The notes beneath the pieces were generated by a model. That model had not been told where the DNA came from. It did not search any database and saw nothing but the letters and a program-made list of their open reading frames with translations. Positions 34,045 through 42,606 of a DNA stretch of 64,000 nucleotides are shown piece after piece. This DNA comes from JBALVT01 sp036960305. GTDB lineage: Bacteria > Pseudomonadota > Gammaproteobacteria > Pseudomonadales > Halieaceae. Every line of letters starts with the position of its first letter. The stretch's first letter is position 1. Location: the NCBI GenBank assembly GCA_036960305.1, contig JBALWA010000006.1, forward strand, positions 1-64,000, written 5' to 3'. Made by a program: the position numbers and the translations under genes.

Positions 34045-35346
34045 GTGAGTTGGAGCTTTGAGACAGACAGCGAATTCCAGGATCAACTGAATTGGGTGAA
34101 AGAATTCACACGCACCGAGATCGAACCACTGGATCTCGTGTTCCGCGGGCCGGGCGACCCCTGGGACCCCGACTCTCCGGCAGCAAAAGCGATGGCCCCC
34201 TTGCGACAAATCGTCAAGGACCGACGACTCTGGGCCTGCCACCTGGGACCGGAACTCGGTGGTGAGGGCTTCGGGCAGGTCAAGCTGGGGCTCATGAACG
34301 AGATATTGGGCCGCAGTCGCTTCGGCCCCAGTGTCTTCGGCTGCCAGGCACCGGATTCCGGCAATGCGGAGATACTGGCGCATTTTGGTACAGAGCATCA
34401 AAAAAAGACCTACCTGCAGCCCTTGCTGGATGCCAAGATCGCATCCTGCTACTCGATGACCGAGCCGCAGGCAGGCTCCGACCCCGCCGAATTCACCTGC
34501 ACCGCCGTGCGTGAGGGTGATGAGTGGGTCATCAACGGCGAGAAATGGTTCGCCTCCCACGCCCGCTTCTCGGCGTTTTTGCTGGTGATGGTGGTAACCA
34601 ATCCCGACGTGCCTATTCACGAGGGCGCCTCTATCGTATTGGTAGAACAGGGTACCGAGGGTATGGATATCCTGCGTAATTCCGCAGTGGGCCCCTATGC
34701 GGAACAGGGCGACGGGGTACACGGTTACATCCGGTTTACCAATTGTCGCGTGCCACTGGAAAACTTGCTGGGCAATGAAGGCCAGGGTTTCATCGTGGCG
34801 CAAACACGATTGGGCGGTGGCCGCGTGCACCACGCGATGCGTACGGTGGGTGTGCTCCAGAAGGCCATGGACATGATGTGTGAGCGCGTAGTGAGCCGCA
34901 CGACCAAGGGCGAACTGCTGGCGAACAAACAGATGACCCAGGACAAAATTGCCGACACCTATACGCAGATCCTGCAATACCGACTGCACGTGCTGTATAC
35001 CGCCTGGCTGATAGATAAGTACAAGGAGTACAACCGCGAGGTACGCAAAGAGATTGCTGCCATCAAGGCGGCGACCCCGAAAGTGTTACAAGAGGTGATC
35101 TACCGGGCAATGCAACTACACGGTAGTATCGGGGTGTCGGATGAAACTCCCATCATGACAATGTGGGCCAACATTCCAGAGCTGGGCATGGTGGATGGAC
35201 CGACGGAAGTACACAAGGTTACTGTGGCGCGCACCGTATTGCGTGATTACGAGCCCGCACCGGGGTTGTTCCCCACTTACCACACGCCAACGCAAAGTGC
35301 CGCGGCAATGGAAAAATACGGACACTACCTCAACGAAAATAATTAA
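34045..35346 (+). CDS. acyl-CoA dehydrogenase (ACAD10/11-like)
   Basis: A 433-residue acyl-CoA dehydrogenase of the long ACAD11-like type. Motifs are MTEPQAGSDP, NGEKWFASHA and LLGNEGQGFIVAQTRLGGGRVHHAMR, and the late helix MQLHGSIGVSDETPI. The start is GTG at 34045, with AGGAG 8 bases upstream; the long frame before it is chance. In animals this domain is fused to the APH kinase domain and eliminates phosphate from 4-phosphoacyl-CoA; here the kinase gene is divergent. The BVMO gene follows. Confidence 0.88.
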   Translation: MSWSFETDSEFQDQLNWVKEFTRTEIEPLDLVFRGPGDPWDPDSPAAKAMAPLRQIVKDRRLWACHLGPELGGEGFGQVKLGLMNEILGRSRFGPSVFGCQAPDSGNAEILAHFGTEHQKKTYLQPLLDAKIASCYSMTEPQAGSDPAEFTCTAVREGDEWVINGEKWFASHARFSAFLLVMVVTNPDVPIHEGASIVLVEQGTEGMDILRNSAVGPYAEQGDGVHGYIRFTNCRVPLENLLGNEGQGFIVAQTRLGGGRVHHAMRTVGVLQKAMDMMCERVVSRTTKGELLANKQMTQDKIADTYTQILQYRLHVLYTAWLIDKYKEYNREVRKEIAAIKAATPKVLQEVIYRAMQLHGSIGVSDETPIMTMWANIPELGMVDGPTEVHKVTVARTVLRDYEPAPGLFPTYHTPTQSAAAMEKYGHYLNENN

Positions 35347-35394
35347 AATCGAACCTCAAATCATTTTTACAATTGCAGGACAGGGAGAGCGACA

Positions 35395-37023
35395 ATGACA
35401 ACTCACCAGAAACCCGACTACGATTCTATTGTCGTTGGTGCCGGCTTTGCCGGCCTCGCGCTGATCCACTATCTGCGCGAGGCCGGCCAGTCCGTTCGCG
35501 TGTTCGATCGGGCAGCCGATATTGGCGGCACGTGGACCTGGAACCGTTATCCAGGCGCAATGACCGACAGTGAGAGCTACTACTACTGCCTGACCTTCTC
35601 CAAGGAACTCCTGCAGGAATGGTCCTGGACCCAGCGTTTTCCCGATTGGCAGGAGACTCACAGCTATTTCCACTTCGTCGCAGACAAGTGTGATATGTGG
35701 CCCCACATTCAGTTGAATACCGAAATTGTCAGCGCCGATTACCAAAAAGACAGCGGTCTATGGCTAGTCACGACAGGCGATGGCGAGACCTATACCTGCA
35801 AGTACTTTATCAGCGGCATGGGAATGATTTCAGAGCCTGTGATTCCAAAAATAGCGGGTATGGATACATTCAAGGGCCCCCTGTTTCACTCCTCGCGCTG
35901 GCCCCAGGAAGGCCTGGACTACGCGGGCAAACGGGTGGGAATTATCGGCGCCGGGGCGACGACCGTCCAGATGCTGCCAGTGATGGCCCAAACCGCAGAG
36001 AGCGTGACGGTGTTCCACCGCACGTCCAACTACATCATGCCAGCCATGCAGCAGCCCATGACGCCGGAGTGGGAAAAGGAGATCAAGGAAAATTACCCCG
36101 AGATTGTCGCCATGTGCCGCAACCATTTATTTGGTATGGCTTTCAACGCGGCAGGACGCAATCTGGCCGATACCCCAGCTGAGGAAATCCAGCAGATATT
36201 TGAGGACAATTGGAAGGGTAGCTTCCGCTGGGTCTTCGAGACCTTCGACGATTTACTGTCCAACCCTGAAGCAAACAAGATGGCGTCACAGTTCATCATC
36301 GATAAGATGCGAGAGAGAATTGACGATCCCGCAATTGCGGACTTGCTAGTGCCCTCGGCTGATGACTATCCGCTGTTTGCCAAGCGCCCGCCCCTGGATC
36401 ACGGCTACCTGGAGGCCTACAACCGCGACAATGTGCACCTGGTCGACATCAAGGGTCGCGAGCCCATCGCCGAGATCACGGAAACCGGTATACGGACTAC
36501 CGAAAACGACTACGCGTTCGATATCATCGTGCTTGCCACCGGTTTCAGAGCTTATACCGGTGCGCTGGAAGCCTTCCCCATTCGCGGAGAAAGCGGTCAG
36601 TCGCTGGCCGAGAAGTGGGAGAAGACGTCCAATTGCATCATGGGGGTCTGCGCGGCAGATTTCCCCAACCTGTTCATGGTAACGGGGCCACAGGCACCCT
36701 TCGCCAATCTGCCTACCTCCATTGAACAAAACGCCATCTGGATCGCCGACTGTATCAAGAAGATGGAGAGCGAGGGATATGATGTGTTCACACCCAGACA
36801 GGAAGCTGAAGAAGAGTGGTCGGCTCATGTCTCTGAAGTGCATCAACAAACCTTGATGAACCAGGGTGACAAGGTGCACTCGTGGATGATGGGCGCGAAC
36901 ATCGAAAACCACAATCCCCGGGTCTTGATCTACTTCGGTGGCGCGCATATCTACTACGATAAATTGCGTGAATCTGCAGATAGCGGCTTCCCGGAATTGC
37001 AGTTCCAGAGGCTTGCCGTATGA
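35395..37023 (+). CDS. Baeyer-Villiger monooxygenase (FAD/NAD(P)H-dependent)
   Basis: A 542-residue flavin monooxygenase. FAD-binding GAGFAG is at 15-20, a GGTWTWNRYPG segment follows, and the BVMO fingerprint FKGPLFHSSRWP is at 159-170. The second Rossmann motif GAGATT is at 185-190. It inserts oxygen beside a carbonyl, turning a ketone into an ester or lactone using NADPH and O2. GGGAG is 8 bases before the ATG. The start of the CMD gene overlaps its stop (ATGA). Substrate cannot be read from the sequence; cyclic or long-chain ketones are typical. Confidence 0.92.
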   Translation: MTTHQKPDYDSIVVGAGFAGLALIHYLREAGQSVRVFDRAADIGGTWTWNRYPGAMTDSESYYYCLTFSKELLQEWSWTQRFPDWQETHSYFHFVADKCDMWPHIQLNTEIVSADYQKDSGLWLVTTGDGETYTCKYFISGMGMISEPVIPKIAGMDTFKGPLFHSSRWPQEGLDYAGKRVGIIGAGATTVQMLPVMAQTAESVTVFHRTSNYIMPAMQQPMTPEWEKEIKENYPEIVAMCRNHLFGMAFNAAGRNLADTPAEEIQQIFEDNWKGSFRWVFETFDDLLSNPEANKMASQFIIDKMRERIDDPAIADLLVPSADDYPLFAKRPPLDHGYLEAYNRDNVHLVDIKGREPIAEITETGIRTTENDYAFDIIVLATGFRAYTGALEAFPIRGESGQSLAEKWEKTSNCIMGVCAADFPNLFMVTGPQAPFANLPTSIEQNAIWIADCIKKMESEGYDVFTPRQEAEEEWSAHVSEVHQQTLMNQGDKVHSWMMGANIENHNPRVLIYFGGAHIYYDKLRESADSGFPELQFQRLAV

Positions 37024-37610
37024 GCCGCATCAGCAAAATCCCGGTAGCGCACTGGGATCCGGAATTGGTCTCGATGACGGCCGGCGATACAGCCACCGTC
37101 ATTGAACAAGGGATTACCCGCATGCTGGCCCATACCCCGGAGATGGCGAAAGGGGCGATAGGCTTCGGGGCCGCTGTCACGATAAACAGAACCCTGCCGG
37201 AACGATTGATTGAACTGGTGCGGTTGCGGGTTGCCTTTCATAACCAATGCCGCAGCTGCATGGCAATTCGCTATTCAAGTGCAGCCGATGAGGTGAGCGA
37301 AGACCTCGTGTGTTCACTTGAGCAACCCCAGGAAGCACAAAACCTGACGGCCACTGAGCGTGTCGCCCTGGATTTCGCCGATCGGTTCGCGACAGATCAC
37401 CTGTCCATCACCGATGAGCGCTTTGCCGCCCTGCGTGAGCACTTCGATGAACAGCAGACCATGGAACTGCTGCTGCACCTGGCCCTTTACGTTGGCATGG
37501 GGCGCCTGGCTGCGACACTTGATATGACCGAGGAACTGCCGGACAGTTTCAAGAAAGCCTTTGGAGACCCTGTCACACCCTGGGGGGGAGCGCCTATACA
37601 GGTGCGTTAA
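37020..37610 (+). CDS. carboxymuconolactone decarboxylase-family / AhpD-like protein
   Basis: A 196-residue AhpD-fold protein with the redox pair NQCRSCMAI (C77 and C80) and the LTATERVALDFADRF helix. The CxxC fits AhpD-type disulfide or peroxidase chemistry; many relatives have decarboxylase names but unknown substrates. Translation is coupled to the BVMO gene, suggesting a role in the same pathway or protection from BVMO by-products. Confidence 0.85.
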   Translation: MSRISKIPVAHWDPELVSMTAGDTATVIEQGITRMLAHTPEMAKGAIGFGAAVTINRTLPERLIELVRLRVAFHNQCRSCMAIRYSSAADEVSEDLVCSLEQPQEAQNLTATERVALDFADRFATDHLSITDERFAALREHFDEQQTMELLLHLALYVGMGRLAATLDMTEELPDSFKKAFGDPVTPWGGAPIQVR

Positions 37611-37695
37611 ACTCGATGGGCGGCACCTGGCGCCGCTCTCTGATAGACTCATAGCTGACCGTGATGGGGGATTCGCGTTTGGCATTGGGAATACT

Positions 37696-38841
37696 ATGAT
37701 TGGACAATTGGACAGTACGCAAAAGGCGCTCCTGCTCTCGCTGATACTACTGCCGCTGATCGCCTGGCTGGGGCCGTTGGAAAAGCTGTCCTATGCCTAT
37801 CTCGATGAAACACTCACCAATGCCGGGTTAATCTATGCCACTGCGCGCGGCATCAATGCGGTGATCAGCGTCATTCAAACCACCGAGATCGATGCCGCTG
37901 TCGTGAGTGTTCAGGTCGGGCAGGTGCTGGATCCCATAAACGACCTGGTGGAACGTTTCTCTGCGGTCATGCTCGCGGCCCTGGGGTCTCTGGCGCTTCA
38001 GAAAATTGTGCTGGAACTGGTTTCGGATACCACTTTCACGCTCTTGTTGACGGTTCTCGCTGCCTGTTCTGTGACCAGTCTTCTTGTGGGCGACCGGAAA
38101 TTCTATCCCTATCTTGTGCGTGGTTTCTGGGTGACTGTCTGTTTGCGCTTCTCACTGGTTCTGGTGGTACTGGCGAATAGCTGGATTGATTCTGCCTTTT
38201 TGGCTGATGTTGAAAATGAACGGCATGAGGAAATGATGTTGTTCGCAGAAGACCTGAATGCTGCGAAGTCGGGCTCCTTGGTAGACGAAGAGACCTTGAA
38301 CGAACTAGACAGAGCCAAGGGTCAATATGAGTCTGAACTCCAGTCACTGAAGTCGAAACTCGCCTCCATGAATACAGACTATATGGGCAAGGAAGCTGAA
38401 CTCGATATAGCACGACAGGAAAGCCTGCTCTGCAAACTGACTCTCTCGTCTCAAACCTGTTCTGATGAGGTGATGGCTGCGGCGCAAGCGCAGAAGGAAC
38501 TCGACAACCGCATTGATGTAATGGAAGACAGCATCTCTGCTAAGGAAAATCAGATCAAGACAGTACGCGAGTCCACTGAATGTCTTAAGAAGCGCTCGAC
38601 AGGTGAGAGCTGCGGTCTTTTTGATTCGGTTAAGAGCACACTGTCACTGGAGGAGAACCTCAAGAAACTCGATCATAAGGTGTCGGGATTTGTGGACTCA
38701 ACCGTTAATCTGCTGGTTTCGCTATTGTTCAAAACCATCTTGATTCCTATCGGCTTTTTGTATCTTTTGTTTCGCGGCATCGGGGTTTCGTGGTCAAGAA
38801 TGACCCAGCTTGCTCACGAGCGGGGCTCTGCTAAGGCTTAG
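37696..38841 (+). CDS. membrane-anchored coiled-coil protein of unknown function
   Basis: A 381-residue protein of no recognised family. A first hydrophobic segment lies at about 11-27, two or three more between about 90 and 175, and a last one at 340-362. Between about 185 and 330 lies a charged, heptad-rich region (ELDRAKGQYESELQSLKSKL, QKELDNRIDVMEDSISAKENQIK) typical of a coiled coil, with a few Cys residues. It may span the inner membrane with a long soluble helix. The ATG at 37696 has GGGA 6 bases before it. A decayed copy is at 13690-13804. Confidence 0.72.
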   Translation: MIGQLDSTQKALLLSLILLPLIAWLGPLEKLSYAYLDETLTNAGLIYATARGINAVISVIQTTEIDAAVVSVQVGQVLDPINDLVERFSAVMLAALGSLALQKIVLELVSDTTFTLLLTVLAACSVTSLLVGDRKFYPYLVRGFWVTVCLRFSLVLVVLANSWIDSAFLADVENERHEEMMLFAEDLNAAKSGSLVDEETLNELDRAKGQYESELQSLKSKLASMNTDYMGKEAELDIARQESLLCKLTLSSQTCSDEVMAAAQAQKELDNRIDVMEDSISAKENQIKTVRESTECLKKRSTGESCGLFDSVKSTLSLEENLKKLDHKVSGFVDSTVNLLVSLLFKTILIPIGFLYLLFRGIGVSWSRMTQLAHERGSAKA

Positions 38842-39169
38842 AGGACGCTTCAAGCTCCAGTGCGTCCGACAGTCCACCGACGTTCTTCACGCGGGTGTAT
38901 CCCATGGACTGCAAATAGCTCATCGCAATACCGGACCGATAGCCACTGCCACAATACAGGTATATCTCCGAGTCCTTGTCTTGTGTCACCTCTTCAATCT
39001 GTGCCTTAATTTCCTCATGGGAAATACGGATCGCGCCGGAAACGTGGGACTGGTCGTATTCCTGCTGGCTACGGACGTCGATCCAGAAATCAGGCGCAGC
39101 AAGAACCCCTTGTGACACTAACATTGCTAGCACAAGAACCAGTGACTGCTTGATAGATGATCTATCCAT
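38831..39169 (-). CDS. rhodanese-like periplasmic sulfurtransferase
   Basis: A 112-residue single-domain rhodanese with a signal peptide (MDRSSIKQSLVLVLAMLVSQ, cleavage near VLAA). The active-site loop is YCGSGYRSG with Cys73. Asp31 of WIDVRSQQEYD sits in the usual position. It overlaps the convergent coiled-coil gene by 11 bases. Roles of periplasmic rhodaneses include thiosulfate or cyanide metabolism and sulfur carriage; here the partner is unknown. Confidence 0.88.
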   Translation of the reverse strand: MDRSSIKQSLVLVLAMLVSQGVLAAPDFWIDVRSQQEYDQSHVSGAIRISHEEIKAQIEEVTQDKDSEIYLYCGSGYRSGIAMSYLQSMGYTRVKNVGGLSDALELEASSKP

Positions 39170-39337
39170 AATTAAACCCTCTCAATTTCAACAGGCGGGT
39201 AGAATAGCATTTTCAGCTGACAGGCGTTGTTCGACATTGAGTAAATGGCCACTAATGATCCCTAATTGACCGTTACCCATCTGTTCCTATTCCGCCCTGC
39301 TTCTATAATCCGGACTCGAATTACAGCCTAATCGCTA

Positions 39338-40117
39338 ATGAGCGCAGATATTATGAAAACACTGTTTATCACCGGGGCCGCCAACGGCATCGGCCTGGCA
39401 ACCGCAAGACGCTTTGCCGCCCAGGGCTGGTTTGTTGGTCTGTACGATATTGACCGCGAGGGATTGGAGACGCTGCTGGCCTCCGGGGAATTTCCCAGTG
39501 CCTGCGGTCAGTATTGCGACGTCACAGACCGCGGCTCAATCGATGAGGCTTTTGCACATTTTTCCAGCCACAGCGGCGGACGGCTGGACCTGCTGCTTAA
39601 TAACGCCGGTGTCTTGAGCTCCGGCAAGTTCGAGGAAATCTCCCCCCAGGCAAACGACAGGATGGTGGATATTAATGTAAAGGGACTCACCAACGTCGCC
39701 CAGGCGGCCTTTCCTCTGCTCAGAGACACTCCGGGTGCTACACTCATTAATCTGTGCTCTGTTTCCAGCGTTCACGGGATACCGCTGCTGGCGGTCTACG
39801 GGGCTTCCAAGTTTTACGTGAATGGACTGACAGAGGCACTGAATCTCGAATGGGCCGCCTACGACATACGCGTCACCTCGGTGAAGCCGCCGATTGTCAA
39901 CACGGCCATGGGACACCAACTGGACCCCAAGCTGACTAAGAAGCTCAGTGCGGACATGGAACCACAGGACGTGGCGGAAGCCATCCAGGTGGCCCTGGAG
40001 GGCAAGCGAAGCAGCTACCTGCTGGGGACCATCGCCAGGCTCTGGAGCCTGGCGGACAAGCTGCTTCCTGACTCCGGCCGTCGCTGGCTGGTGCGTCATC
40101 TGGTAGATCAATCCTGA
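39338..40117 (+). CDS. SDR family oxidoreductase
   Basis: A 259-residue classical SDR with TGAANGIGLATARRF, NNAG and VYGASKFYVNGL. The ATG at 39338 has a poor ribosome site; MKTLFIT at 39353 is an alternative start. First of two SDRs in a row before a BVMO and an AraC regulator. Likely oxidises an alcohol, or reduces a ketone, in the same pathway. Confidence 0.84.
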   Translation: MSADIMKTLFITGAANGIGLATARRFAAQGWFVGLYDIDREGLETLLASGEFPSACGQYCDVTDRGSIDEAFAHFSSHSGGRLDLLLNNAGVLSSGKFEEISPQANDRMVDINVKGLTNVAQAAFPLLRDTPGATLINLCSVSSVHGIPLLAVYGASKFYVNGLTEALNLEWAAYDIRVTSVKPPIVNTAMGHQLDPKLTKKLSADMEPQDVAEAIQVALEGKRSSYLLGTIARLWSLADKLLPDSGRRWLVRHLVDQS

Positions 40118-40141
40118 CAGAATTCAAAAGGAGATTAGAAA

Positions 40142-40918
40142 ATGACTGATAGATTACAGAACAAAATCGCACTGGTAACTGGTGGCGGCTCGGGGCTGGG
40201 CGAAGCCACGGCAAAGCGCTTTGCCCAGGAGGGCGCCTTTGTCATTGTAACCGACATTAATGTCGCCAGTGCCGAGCGGGTGGCCGCTGACATCACCGCC
40301 AGTGGAGGTGGCGCTGAGGCCAAACTTCAGGACGTCACCGATGAAGCCCTTTGGGACAGCATCGTACAGGACATCGCGACCCGGCATGGCGGCCTGCATA
40401 TACTGGTTAATAACGCTGGCATCGTCCTTCCTGCCAGCTTCGAAGATGCCACGGTTGCAGACTGGCGTGCCACCCAGGCCGTCAACGGTGAGAGCGTTTT
40501 CCTGGGCAGTCGGGCTGCAATCAAGGTAATGAAAAACTGTGGAGGCTCGATTATTAACATCTCCTCCATCGAGGGCATAGTCGGTGAGCCCACCGCTGCG
40601 GCCTATAACTTCAGCAAGGGCGGCGTACGCATTTTCACCAAGTCCGCGGCATTGCACTGCGCCAAAGAGGGCTATCCCGTGCGGGTAAACTCGGTTCACC
40701 CCGGCTTTATTCTCACCCCCATGGTTGAAGAGGGCATTGGCTCGATGCCCGAAGAGGAGCAGGAGGAGATGGCTGCTAGACTGGAACGGGAAATTCCCCT
40801 CGGCTCCATGGGCGAGCCCCTGGATATTGCCAATGGCTGCCTGTTCCTCGCCTCAGAGGAGTCCAAATACATGACGGGCTCAGAGCTGGTCATCGACGGC
40901 GGCTATACCTGCCACTGA
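40142..40918 (+). CDS. SDR family oxidoreductase (cyclohexanol dehydrogenase-like)
   Basis: A 258-residue classical SDR. Cofactor motif TGGGSGLGEATAKRF, acidic switch DINVASAERV (NAD preference), NNAG, and AYNFSKGGVRIF with the catalytic Tyr/Lys. Ending GSELVIDGGYTCH is typical. AAAGGAG is about 8 bases before the ATG. Two SDRs and the BVMO at 41060 suggest an alcohol to ketone to ester route. Confidence 0.87.
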   Translation: MTDRLQNKIALVTGGGSGLGEATAKRFAQEGAFVIVTDINVASAERVAADITASGGGAEAKLQDVTDEALWDSIVQDIATRHGGLHILVNNAGIVLPASFEDATVADWRATQAVNGESVFLGSRAAIKVMKNCGGSIINISSIEGIVGEPTAAAYNFSKGGVRIFTKSAALHCAKEGYPVRVNSVHPGFILTPMVEEGIGSMPEEEQEEMAARLEREIPLGSMGEPLDIANGCLFLASEESKYMTGSELVIDGGYTCH

Positions 40919-41059
40919 TCCATCGGCTGTGGTCACGCATTGCGTGGCCACAAATGATCCCCAAATGACCCTTCCTAACCTGCCAGTCCTGGCCGCCAGA
41001 TCATAAGATAGTTCGCTCAAGCTAAGCAATTTAACCGCTAACAGTAGAGGCGAAACCCC

Positions 41060-42565
41060 ATGAGTAACACGACCGAAAAGAACCCGTCTGTCGCAGTCAT
41101 AGGCGCAGGCATGACCGGCATCCTGATGGCAATCAAGCTGCGCGAAGCAGGCATTACCGATATCACTATTCTGGAAAAAGCCGACAAGGTCGGTGGCACC
41201 TGGCGGGAAAATACTTACCCCGGTGTTGCCTGTGATGTACCCGCCCATATGTACACCTACTCTTTTCGTGGCAACGCGGAATGGGAACATCGCTTTGCTC
41301 GCGGCAATGAAATTCAGGCCTACATGGAAGCCGTCGCCGGGGAGCATGGGGTAACCGACCAGATACGCTTCAACGAGTCGCTGGACGAGTGCCACTACCG
41401 GGACGGTAAGTGGTACCTCACCACCAGCAAGGGCAATGACCTGGTAGTGGATTTCGTCGTGGCGGCAACCGGTATTCTGCATCACCCGGCCTACCCGGAG
41501 ATTCAGGGTCTGGAATCCTACCAGGGCGACAAATTCCACACCGCGCGCTGGAACCACGACGTCAGCCTGGAAGGCAAGCGCGTAGGAATCATTGGCACCG
41601 GTTCTACAGCCACACAGGTGATTTCGGAGATCTCCAAAACCGCCGGACATCTAACCGTTTTCCAGCGTACACCCCAGTGGATTGTCAAAGTACCCGATAA
41701 AAACTACAGCGAGTCGGATAAAGCCAGGCTAAGAGGCAATCAGCGCCTTATGACCAAACTGTCGGAGCGTTATGCCTTTGTTTTTCGCAGTATTTTCACT
41801 GCGGCGGTTACCGGTAATAAAATCGCACATGCCTTCGTCAATTGGAGCAGCCGGCGCAACCTGCGTAAAAGTGTCCGCGACCCCGAGCTGCGAGCCAAGC
41901 TGACACCCGATTACAAGGTGGGCTGTAAGCGCCTGGTGACCAGCTCCACTTTCTATGATGCTATACAGGGCGATAACGTTGCACTGGAAACCAACTCGAT
42001 AGAGCGTGTCTCCGAGAAAGGTGTAGTCACGAGCGACGGCACTGAACACGAAGTGGATGTGTTAATTCTTGCCACGGGTTTCAAGCCCTTCAATTTCATG
42101 CGGCCCATGAACCTGACCGGGCGCGACGGCCTTTCCATCGACGACGCATGGGCGAACAAGGTGCAGGCCTATCGCAATGTCTGCGTACCTGGCTTCCCGA
42201 ACTTCTTTTTAATGTTGGGGCCCAATACACCGATAGGCAACTACTCAGTGATCGCGATGAGTGAGGTGCAATCACAGTATGTGTTGAAGCTTATCGATCA
42301 ATGGCGCGTAGGAAATCTGGCAACGGTTGAAGCCACCGAGGAAGCCAAAGTCCGATTCAATGCCCACATCAAGGCCGGCATGGGCAAGACGGTATGGGTC
42401 GGTGGCTGCCAGAGTTGGTACCTGGATGCTGATGGCGACCCTGCCATGTGGCCCTATTCCTGGGAACAGTGGGTAAAAACCCTGGAGCAGCCGGTGCTGG
42501 GTGATTTCCACACCAACGCGCCCGCAGAAATCGTGCCGCTGAATCCCAGGCGGGAGGCTGCCTGA
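41060..42565 (+). CDS. Baeyer-Villiger-type flavin monooxygenase (second)
   Basis: A 501-residue FAD/NAD(P)-dependent monooxygenase. GAGMTG (15-20) and GTGSTA (179-184) are the two Rossmann motifs. The BVMO fingerprint is slightly degenerate: YQGDKFHTARWN at 154-165, with Tyr in place of the first Phe and Asn in place of the final Pro/Asp. GGTWRENTYPG and YSVIAMSEVQS support the family. It may be a true BVMO or a related N- or C-oxidising FMO. It lies between the SDRs and an AraC gene that probably regulates it. Confidence 0.85.
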   Translation: MSNTTEKNPSVAVIGAGMTGILMAIKLREAGITDITILEKADKVGGTWRENTYPGVACDVPAHMYTYSFRGNAEWEHRFARGNEIQAYMEAVAGEHGVTDQIRFNESLDECHYRDGKWYLTTSKGNDLVVDFVVAATGILHHPAYPEIQGLESYQGDKFHTARWNHDVSLEGKRVGIIGTGSTATQVISEISKTAGHLTVFQRTPQWIVKVPDKNYSESDKARLRGNQRLMTKLSERYAFVFRSIFTAAVTGNKIAHAFVNWSSRRNLRKSVRDPELRAKLTPDYKVGCKRLVTSSTFYDAIQGDNVALETNSIERVSEKGVVTSDGTEHEVDVLILATGFKPFNFMRPMNLTGRDGLSIDDAWANKVQAYRNVCVPGFPNFFLMLGPNTPIGNYSVIAMSEVQSQYVLKLIDQWRVGNLATVEATEEAKVRFNAHIKAGMGKTVWVGGCQSWYLDADGDPAMWPYSWEQWVKTLEQPVLGDFHTNAPAEIVPLNPRREAA

Positions 42566-42606
42566 CTATGGTAGGCTGAGGACAAACCAACATGAGATGA
42601 CTGCTG

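Noticed and set aside
34021..34989. 322-residue minus-strand ORF opposite the acyl-CoA dehydrogenase
   Set aside because: The plus strand holds a complete acyl-CoA dehydrogenase with clear motifs. The minus frame shows no family pattern and has no ribosome site.
39170..39337. 168-base gap as an RNA gene
   Set aside because: No clover-leaf, terminator or conserved stem was found by eye. It probably holds the promoter for the SDR genes.
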